Part shown: piece by piece, positions 6,764 through 9,472 of the stretch
How positions within the stretch are numbered: the first letter of the stretch is position 1
How the letters are laid out: the number at the start of each line of letters is the position of its first letter
Source: a bacterium
GTDB lineage: Bacteria; SZUA-182; SZUA-191
Direction: 5' to 3'
Assembly (NCBI GenBank): GCA_003230535.1
Contig: QIEW01000258.1
Location: 1 to 9,472 of the forward strand
Length of the DNA: 9,472 bases
Translations under genes and position numbers: made by a program
The notes under the pieces: model-generated
Databases searched by the model: none
What the model was told of the DNA's origin: nothing
Seen by the model: the letters and a program-made list of their open reading frames with translations, nothing else

Positions 6764-6881
6764 TGAATACATCTGGTTACAAAATAACGGTCAAAAAACA
6801 AAATTCTCATACAAATCACCGAAAACTCCCGCTATGGAAGCTACCAACTCCGAGCGTGTTATAAGTCCCGAATTATTCGGA
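6764..6881 (+). repeat. Dispersed direct repeat, copy B (about 118 bp)
   Basis: Partner of 5558-5687 in the same orientation, shorter by the 12-bp duplication. It begins TGAATACA and ends CCCGAATTATTCGGA. The frame through this copy reads plausibly (AMEATNSERVISPELFG), but in copy A an indel breaks that frame, so I treat it as non-coding. It ends 23 nt from the truncated transposase, close to where the insertion sequence was cut. Confidence 0.8.
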
Positions 6882-6904
6882 TCAAAAAGCTGATCGGCAT
6901 AAAC

Positions 6905-7303
6905 TCATTGGATATACTGTCGCATTAGCCGGTACACCCGCTTGTGGTTAACTATTATCCCTTCCCTTTGTCTTAAGCATTCGGTCACTCGCCGATATCC
7001 CCAAGAAGGATGCTCACTGCAAATACTCCGAATCCTTTCCAACAAATACACATCATGCTCCCCGGATTTTTTTTCAGTGGCCGGGCGCGCTTTAGCCGCC
7101 AGGTAGGCATAATAACTGGAGCGAGCTACTCCAAGGGCTTCACAAGCGTCACTTACCCGGTAACCGGCCTCCACCAAACGGGCTACTCCCAAAACTCCGT
7201 CAACTCCTCGACTTTCCCTTAAAATACCTATGAGTACCGCTTGCTTATCCGCTAACCTTTGCAGGCGCACAATTTCGGCTTTCAGACGTTTAATCTCCTC
7301 CAC
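6905..7303 (-). pseudogene. Truncated IS3-family transposase fragment
   Basis: A 132-residue frame beginning with GTG at 7303, with GAGGAGAA about 6-13 nt upstream. Residues 1-30 look like a coiled coil (EEIKRLKAEIVRLQRL), 40-62 like a helix-turn-helix (ARLVEAGYRVSDACEALGVARSSYYAY), and 88-129 like the HTH_21 region that opens IS3 OrfB (HPSWGYRRVTECLRQ, then VNHKRVYRLMRQ). In a complete OrfB an integrase-core domain with the DDE triad follows the RVYRLMR motif. Here the frame stops after RQYIQ, and the sequence beyond does not continue the family in any frame I read. No OrfA or paired IS ends were found. It is therefore a remnant with no predicted transposition activity. The cut lies about 23 nt from direct repeat copy B. 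Confidence 0.8.
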
Positions 7304-7377
7304 CTCAACTTCTCCTCTGTCTTAGTAGTAGACACGTCATTAGAGGCGCCGCCCAAAAAATATCTGCATAAATATCT

Positions 7378-7542
7378 ATGATGGTTTCGTAAAAAGTCAA
7401 AAAGCGGCGATTTTTGTCATTGCGAGCGAAGCGAAGCAATCTCAAATTTAATTACAAATCAATGGGATTGCTTCGGCGATAAACCCGCCTCGCAATGAAC
7501 CCGCCTCGCAATGACACCCGGGACTTTTTACGATTGCATCAT
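7378..7542. mobile_element. MITE-like inverted-repeat element of a second type (165 bp)
   Basis: The 21-nt ends match as inverted repeats at 18 of 21 positions (7378-7398 and 7522-7542), sharing ATGATG and TCGTAAAAAGTC. Inside, TCATTGCGAGCGAAGCGAAG (7418-7437) and a GATTGCTTCGGCG segment further in are complementary, so the whole element can fold on itself. The right half carries a perfect 16-bp tandem repeat (AACCCGCCTCGCAATG at 7482-7497 and 7498-7513). There is no reading frame. TCATTGCGAGCGAAGCGAAG-type repeats are widely dispersed in several bacterial phyla. No clear target duplication was identified. Confidence 0.65.
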
Positions 7543-7960
7543 CTATTACCTACTGATTAATAACGGAACATCTGGTGCATAAAAATGAATAATCCCGAAA
7601 AACAGGGCATAATTTACTGATATTAATTAATACCTTTTAATATGTATTATATTAAATCTTTATAATAAGTTAGTGATTTAAATTTCGGTAATCTACACCC
7701 GAAGTCCAGCTCTCATGATCTTCTTTATTCCAATTATAAAACCTGGTTTTCGAATAAATTTACACCGACTATTCATAATACAATATATTGTTATTATAAG
7801 AAATTAATGACATGCAAATATATTCCACCCCCACATTCCACAAAACAATATAGTTTTTCCGGAATATTGGCATATATTTTGCTATCTCTTATTATAGTTC
7901 TTATTTAGTTTGAAAATACCGTCGAAATAATCCAAAACCCTATAGCCAATATCTATAATT
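7543..7960. other. AT-rich leader upstream of the sigma factor gene
   Basis: About 420 bp of strongly AT-rich DNA with stops in all frames and no gene. It contains the palindrome ACAATATATTGT at 7780-7791, a possible binding site or chance, and a promoter-like pair at 7867-7895. The composition contrasts with the flanking coding DNA and suits a long regulatory region for a sigma factor gene. Confidence 0.5.
7867..7895 (+). promoter_or_regulatory. Candidate sigma-70 promoter for the sigma factor gene
   Basis: TTGGCA (7867-7872) and TATTAT (7890-7895) each match the -35 and -10 consensus at 5 of 6 positions and are separated by exactly 17 nt. Transcription would begin near 7902 and give a leader of about 60 nt. 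In such AT-rich DNA chance matches are common. A TATAAT also lies at 7954-7959, abutting the ATG, but without a fitting -35. Confidence 0.4.
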
Positions 7961-8923
7961 ATGCCACAACTTATGCCTAATATCAGCTACGAATCAGAAG
8001 AGTTCCCGGAACCCGGGCAGGAAGGAGCGGTGGTCTATGATTTAAAGGTCCCCGCGCCAGAAGTTCAGCATAAAGAAGCTGAAGAAACATCAGCCTCTTG
8101 CAGTATTATTCAGCGCTATTTCCAGGAGATCCGTGATATTGTAATCCTCACTCCGGCGGAAGAAAAGGCTGTAGCCTACCGCGTAAAACAGGGGGACGCC
8201 CAAGCTCGGGAAATAATGATTAAAAGCAACCTGCGTTTGGTAATCTCTGTAGCTCGGCGCTATAGAAATTGTGGATTACCTCTGAATGATCTTATTGAAG
8301 AGGGAAACCTGGGACTGATCCGAGCAGTTGAAAAGTTCAAACCGGAGCTGGGTTTTAAATTCAGCACCTATGCGGCTTGGTGGATCAGGCAATCGATTGT
8401 CCGATCCATCGCCAAGCATTCCCATCTAGTGCGGTTACCCGTAAACGTTGCTGAAGCGGTAAACCGCTTCTTCAGACTTCTCCAATCTCTGGTGCAAAAG
8501 ATGGGACGCGACCCTTCGCCAACGGAGATTGCCGCTGAGATGGGCATGTCCCCTGAGCAAGTGACGCGGATTTTAGCTTTAAGTCAGAATCCCATTTCTC
8601 TGGAGCATGAAATCGGTTGCAAGGAAGGAAATTCACTCAAGGATGTATTCAGTGATCCTATGGCCGCCTCACCAATTGATATTATCTCCTGTAACCGACG
8701 TCAACAAGTAATTAAATGCTTATTCAACCACCTTACTCCCCAGGAACAGGAAATACTCTCCCATCGGTTTGGCTTAGAAAACGGTGAACCAAAAACCTTA
8801 GAAACCATCGGTAACCTGTTCGGGCTCACTCGGGAGCGTATCAGGCAGATTGAGGTTAACGCTCTAAAGAAGCTCAGGCGCCTCCTTTTTCATAACAATA
8901 CCCCCTTGGCCGAGCTCCTATAA
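7961..8923 (+). CDS. Group-2 RNA polymerase sigma factor (RpoS/RpoD-like)
   Basis: A 320-residue sigma-70 family protein that directs RNA polymerase to a promoter set. After an unalignable N-terminus (1-46), region 1.2 covers about 47-80 (IIQRYFQEIRDIVILTPAEE). Region 2 covers about 84-155, with NLRLVISVARRYRN, DLIEEGNLGLIRAVEKF at 110-126, and the -10-reading and melting segment KFSTYAAWWIRQSI at 133-146. Region 3 covers about 162-240 (GRDPSPTEIAAEMGMSPEQV). Region 4 covers about 255-310, with HRFGLENGEPKTLETIG and the -35-reading helix LTRERIRQIEVNALKKLR at 289-306. It lacks region 1.1 and the long non-conserved insert of primary RpoD, and its length is close to RpoS (330 in E. coli), so an alternative group-2 factor is likely. 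No Shine-Dalgarno sequence precedes ATG 7961 or the next ATG at 7973. The next same-strand gene is zwf; a 413-bp repeat-rich gap argues against a tight operon. Confidence 0.93.
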   Translation: MPQLMPNISYESEEFPEPGQEGAVVYDLKVPAPEVQHKEAEETSASCSIIQRYFQEIRDIVILTPAEEKAVAYRVKQGDAQAREIMIKSNLRLVISVARRYRNCGLPLNDLIEEGNLGLIRAVEKFKPELGFKFSTYAAWWIRQSIVRSIAKHSHLVRLPVNVAEAVNRFFRLLQSLVQKMGRDPSPTEIAAEMGMSPEQVTRILALSQNPISLEHEIGCKEGNSLKDVFSDPMAASPIDIISCNRRQQVIKCLFNHLTPQEQEILSHRFGLENGEPKTLETIGNLFGLTRERIRQIEVNALKKLRRLLFHNNTPLAELL

Positions 8924-8944
8924 CCTTTCGGTTTCGATTTCGAT

Positions 8945-9008
8945 CTTTCTATAATAAATTTTAGAGTCTATAATAAGTTTTAGAGTCGGCTTGTCCTCAA
9001 GCCGAAAG
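8945..9008. repeat. Hairpin repeat split by two 19-bp tandem units
   Basis: CTATAATAAATTTTAGAGT (8949-8967) and CTATAATAAGTTTTAGAGT (8968-8986) are tandem 19-bp units with one difference. They sit between CTTT (8945-8948) and CGGCTTGTCCTCAAGCCGAAAG (starting 8987). Removing exactly these 38 nt would rejoin CTTTCGGCTTG with CAAGCCGAAAG, an 11-bp perfect stem with a TCCT loop, matching the intact hairpin at 6702-6726, which is also preceded by the same CGAT context. A residual 7-bp stem (8987-8993 with 8998-9004) remains. Confidence 0.7.
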
Positions 9009-9037
9009 TGTCATGGGAAACACACCCCTTTATAGTG

Positions 9038-9063
9038 GTTTCGGCCCTGAGACAGGCTGAAAC
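9038..9063. repeat. Hairpin in the sigma-zwf spacer
   Basis: GTTTCGGCC (9038-9046) pairs with GGCTGAAAC (9055-9063), a 9-bp stem with one G-T pair. The loop CTGAGACA can extend the stem through CCTG/CAGG with a bulge. No T-run follows. Its loop motif resembles those of the other hairpins in this window. Confidence 0.55.
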
Positions 9064-9158
9064 ATCTATAAAAGTGACGAGTTAATTATTTACACTCACT
9101 AACTGGAAGCGTATAGGAATTTCCATTTCGTGACCAATTAAAACAAGTGGATAGAGTT

Positions 9159-9230
9159 TCTTGTGCTGTCGGGTCCTCAGACCTGACAGCCTGAACAAGT
9201 GGCAGGTTTCCTGAACCTGCCGCCACCTGA
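9159..9230. repeat. Two-hairpin cassette, free copy in inverted orientation
   Basis: The reverse complement of the cassette in MITE copy 2. Positions 9159-9191 are identical over 33 nt to the complement of 3114-3146. The first hairpin is GCTGTCGGGTC (9165-9175), loop CTCA, GACCTGACAGC (9180-9190). The second hairpin (9199-9226) pairs GTGGCAGGTT with AACCTGCCGCCAC through a small bulge. The terminal repeats of the MITE are absent here, so the cassette exists independently of it. It lies 107 nt upstream of the zwf GTG start. Confidence 0.75.
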
Positions 9231-9324
9231 AAAGTCCGCACCGGCAGGGTGCGCTAATTTATCCCGCTAACCCGATTAATCCAAAAACCGGTTATTACGG
9301 TCTTTTATGGATAATCTAGGCAAA

Positions 9325-9330
9325 AAGGAG
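9325..9330 (+). promoter_or_regulatory. Ribosome binding site that selects a GTG start for zwf
   Basis: AAGGAG lies 6 nt before GTG at 9337. The in-frame ATG 30 nt upstream (9307) has only CGGTCTTTT before it and no purine-rich site. Confidence 0.75.
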
Positions 9331-9336
9331 TCTGCC

Positions 9337-9472
9337 GTGGAACGGAGAGAACCGCCTGTAGTAGAAAGCAGATATCTGACAACGTGCGATATTCCTCTGG
9401 AAAAATTAAAAGTTGGACCATTTACCATGCTTATTTTCGGCGGCACCGGCGACTTAAGCCGGAGAAAACTTC
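9337..9472 (+). CDS. zwf: Glucose-6-phosphate dehydrogenase, N-terminal part (runs off the window)
   Basis: Only the first 45 codons are inside the window and the frame is open at the edge. The enzyme oxidises glucose 6-phosphate to 6-phosphogluconolactone with NADP+ (or NAD+), the entry step of the oxidative pentose phosphate and Entner-Doudoroff routes, in the cytoplasm. The family's nucleotide-binding signature is clear: TMLIFGGTGDLSRRKL at 30-45, the glycine-rich loop followed by the D-L-x-x-R-K segment. A leader of about 29 residues precedes it (ERREPPVVESRYLTTCDIP), longer than the roughly 10 residues in E. coli Zwf but seen in some homologues. The GTG start is favoured by AAGGAG at 9325-9330; starting at ATG 9307 would add 10 residues (MDNLGKKESA). 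The catalytic and substrate-binding parts lie beyond the window. Confidence 0.85.
   Translation, partial: MERREPPVVESRYLTTCDIPLEKLKVGPFTMLIFGGTGDLSRRKL

Larger units (their letters stand above)
8924..9336. other. Repeat-rich spacer between the sigma factor and G6PDH genes
   Basis: A 413-bp gap with no gene but several foldable units, listed separately: an interrupted hairpin (8945-9008), a second hairpin (9038-9063) and a two-hairpin cassette (9159-9230). No hairpin is followed by a T-run, so no classic terminator is visible after the sigma gene. The last 100 bp (9231-9336) hold the zwf leader, with an in-frame ATG at 9307 that lacks a ribosome binding site. Confidence 0.6.

Noticed and set aside
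6669-6893. Small ORF after the DUF4340 gene
   Set aside because: It covers the hairpin at 6702-6726 and repeat copy B; the matching frame is broken in copy A.
8948-8986. CRISPR-like or iteron array
   Set aside because: There are only two units, directly adjacent without spacers, with no cas or replication genes nearby.

Overview
The window holds seven genes or gene parts from a Gram-negative (diderm) bacterium, packed between an unusual density of small non-coding repeats. The diderm call rests on a Do-like periplasmic protease, a signal-peptide lipoprotein and an exported SUMF1-domain protein. Moderate GC, AT-rich intergenic DNA and many short hairpin repeats and MITE-like elements would fit groups such as Nitrospirota, Desulfobacterota, Omnitrophota or anammox Planctomycetota. 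I cannot fix the phylum from sequence alone.

Left third (1-3176), minus strand: an exported SUMF1/formylglycine-generating-enzyme-like protein that lacks the catalytic cysteines (1-846), and a dicarboxylate/amino acid:cation symporter with an enlarged loop after TM3 (1444-2931). Each has a copy of the same small non-autonomous element just upstream of its start. The element has 17-bp terminal inverted repeats and a 4-bp target duplication (888-1001 and 2952-3176). The second copy is larger because it carries a two-hairpin cassette. A decayed coding remnant may lie at 1035-1252.

Middle (3177-6900), plus strand: a small lipoprotein of unknown function (3474-3986) followed at 63 nt by a Do/HtrA serine protease with two PDZ domains (4050-5513), probably one envelope protein quality-control transcription unit. 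A membrane-anchored DUF4340-type protein (5713-6633) follows. It is flanked on both sides by direct copies of a ~120-130-bp non-coding repeat.

Right third (6900-9472): a truncated IS3-type transposase fragment on the minus strand (6905-7303), a second type of MITE-like inverted-repeat element (7378-7542), a long AT-rich leader with a plausible promoter, and a group-2 (RpoS/RpoD-like) sigma factor (7961-8923). A 413-bp repeat-rich spacer follows, with three structured hairpin units, one of them interrupted by exactly two copies of a 19-bp tandem repeat. The start of a glucose-6-phosphate dehydrogenase gene (9337 to the window edge, GTG start) closes the window.

No single new multi-gene system is evident. 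The most notable content is the layered repeat biology: a MITE family with clean target duplications, a BIME-like two-hairpin cassette found both inside a MITE and free in the opposite orientation, a hairpin arm split by a tandem repeat, and a direct repeat bracketing one gene. No tRNA, rRNA, CRISPR array or phage gene was seen.
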